Assembly: GCA_023091735.1 (NCBI GenBank)
Contig: JALKBU010000331.1
Coordinates: 1-47,708, forward strand
Source: Trichomonas tenax
Lineage: Eukaryota; Parabasalia; Trichomonadida; Trichomonadidae
DNA: 47,708 nt
Direction: 5' to 3'
The notes under the pieces were generated by a model. It saw nothing but the letters and a program-made list of their open reading frames with translations, was not told the origin of the DNA and did no database searches. Numbering within the stretch: position 1 is the stretch's first letter; every line of letters begins with the position of its first letter. Below are positions 46,470-47,708 of the stretch, piece after piece. Made by a program: the position numbers and the translations under genes.

Positions 46470-47204
46470 ATGTCAAACCCATCACTGTCACTTTTATGTA
46501 AATGTTTTTTTGGAAAAGTAACAGTTATGACGAGGCTGATAATCAAAGCCTGCATTTTTGACAGCGATGGCACAATAATTGACAGTCCGCCGATGTATTG
46601 GAGGGTCATGCACAAACTTGCAGGCGAAGTTTTCAGCAGAGAGTTCTATCTTGAATTAGATGGAAGAAAAGATATGGGTATCGCTGAAAGGATAGTGAAA
46701 AGATACAATATGGATATGACAGCCGAAGAATTGTTATGCAAAAGAGATAAATCCATTGATGCAGAACTCGAACACTGTACATTAGTTGCAGATGTCGATA
46801 AAATCATCAAAAAGATACAAGAAATGGGACTCCCGATGTAAATTGCCACAGGGTGCCAAAGAATTCCTTTCGAAAGGAAATAAAAAATGATTCGGAAATT
46901 AGATCAGTTTATGGTCGCCATCACCGTAAATGAAGTCACCCTCGGCAAGCCAGATCCAACAGTATTCTTAATGGCCATGAAATCGATAGGTGATTACAAA
47001 CCTGAAAATATTCTTGTTTTTGAGAATGCTTACTTCGGTGTTCTTGCCGCACAAAACGCTGGAATGCACTGTGTATATTTGCACAGCGATGAAACTAATG
47101 TTGAGCAACAATTCAAGAATTTTGGAATCAAGCATGCAGATGTTGTTGAGAAGTGGAGCGACTTTGATTTCAACAAGTATATTTGGGATACAAACAAAAA
47201 TTAA
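46470..47204 (+). pseudogene. HAD-superfamily phosphatase with two in-frame TAA stops
   Basis: A single frame from 46470 (or, more likely, from the ATG at 46527, MTRLIIKACIFDSDGTIIDS) to TAA at 47202-47204. It has the motifs of beta-phosphoglucomutase-like HAD enzymes: motif I FDSDGT (nucleophile and acid Asp), motif II Thr in IATG, motif III Lys in LGKPDPTVF and motif IV in ILVFENAYFGVLAA (the usual Glu-Asp is Glu-Asn). The nearest relatives are small sugar-phosphate or pseudouridine-5'-phosphate phosphatases. The frame is interrupted by TAA at 46839-46841, just before IATG, and by TAA at 46881-46883, with no frameshift. Both could come from CAA by one change. The region around the second stop also looks a few codons short. 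Confidence 0.82.
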
Positions 47205-47708
47205 ATTTTCAAAAAAAAAAAAATATTATCAACTCAAAAAGGTCTATAACTGTCTTTTAAAAACTAGATAAAACTTTCTATCATTTCATTGTCGTTATTG
47301 ATTCATTTGGATTTCATTTTTCAAAACAGGGAAAATTTTTCCTTCTGCGGTGTAGTCACGCGACCTTCATAACTTTTTATTTGATCAATATTTTTTCGAT
47401 TTGAAAGTACTTTCATGTACATATTGATAGTTGTCTATCCAGTGGTATAAGTGGCACAGTCTATATATATATCAAATCATTGATTGCGTTTCAAATCGTC
47501 CAAAAATATACGATTTCCAGCATAAATGTATGCGCTACTATGCAGCATATGATATTTTTATGTGTAATATTGATTCAAATACCTCTTATACGCTTAAAAT
47601 TAAAAATGCAACTAATTCGTTAATTGATTTGAGGGCGATTATACACATTAAAGTTATTGAATTTGATGGGATTTGGATTTGCAGCTGTAATAATGTAAAA
47701 TTTTAGAA
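47205..47708. other. Right edge, no supportable gene
   Basis: A 91-codon frame lacking an ATG start (47431-47706) ends just inside the window (CMRYYAAYDIFMCNIDSNTS); I recognise no family and its base composition is spacer-like. An A-run lies at 47211-47223 behind the HAD pseudogene. Confidence 0.35.

Noticed and set aside
46839..46883. Alternative genetic code reading TAA as Gln
   Set aside because: Other intact genes here end in TAA at the expected place, so two nonsense mutations are simpler.
47431..47706. 91-codon frame at the right edge
   Set aside because: No ATG, spacer-like composition and no recognisable motif.
1..47708. tRNA or rRNA genes
   Set aside because: No cloverleaf with A and B boxes and no rRNA-like GC-rich conserved block was seen by eye; a covariance-model scan could still find a divergent one.

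Overview
The window looks like part of a nuclear chromosome of a trichomonad parasite (Parabasalia), most likely Trichomonas vaginalis or a near relative. The evidence is: AT-rich spacers; long open frames with no visible introns; several genes with a TCA(C/T)(T/A) initiator 10-30 nt before the ATG; and families typical of this lineage (DUF3447-type ankyrin proteins, BspA-like leucine-rich repeats, a glycine-rich surface-protein tail, hAT debris). The species is inferred from family content only.

Layout. Bases 1-700 hold the 3' end of a phage-tail-fibre-like reading frame, then a direct repeat and GC-rich mini-hairpins, as at the edge of a large mobile element. Then come a Piezo-type mechanosensitive channel (3458-9925, with an apparent frameshift near its C-terminus) and a convergent karyopherin-like HEAT protein (10194-13199, minus). 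Next are a 37-bp repeat array, a MITE-like element, a class-2 DYRK kinase (14298-15701), a truncated glycine-rich surface-protein tail and a small basic protein (16275-16778, minus). A 2.8-kb gene-poor stretch contains a decayed minus-strand gene. It is followed by an intact ankyrin protein (19578-21098), an ankyrin pseudogene (21589-23038) and an SsnA-like amidohydrolase (23813-25186) whose N-terminus looks like a hydrogenosomal presequence.

From 25.2 to 27.8 kb is a gene graveyard: a partial copy of the amidohydrolase, a BspA-like fragment and frameshifted minus-strand remnants. It is followed by an importin-beta-like protein (minus), a ubiquitin-like protein and a C2-TerD protein (minus). 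From 33.4 to 39.0 kb are a broken ankyrin gene, 37-bp arrays, a tyrosine-recombinase fragment, a BAR-like coiled-coil protein, two decayed copies of a secreted-protein gene and a hAT transposase tail. The right part carries trehalase, eIF4E, an FkbM-type methyltransferase, a frameshifted small frame, an ankyrin fragment embedded in 37-bp repeats, and a HAD phosphatase gene with two in-frame stops.

The genes do not form one pathway. Housekeeping genes (nuclear transport, translation initiation, ubiquitin-like modification, signalling) and probable bacterial acquisitions (SsnA; perhaps TerD, trehalase and FkbM) alternate with decaying members of expanded families. The most unusual structure is a dispersed repeat of about 37 bp found at five places. 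At two of them it lies next to ankyrin-coding fragments that restart at a (T/S)PLSI motif, and at a third it follows the N-terminal half of an ankyrin gene.
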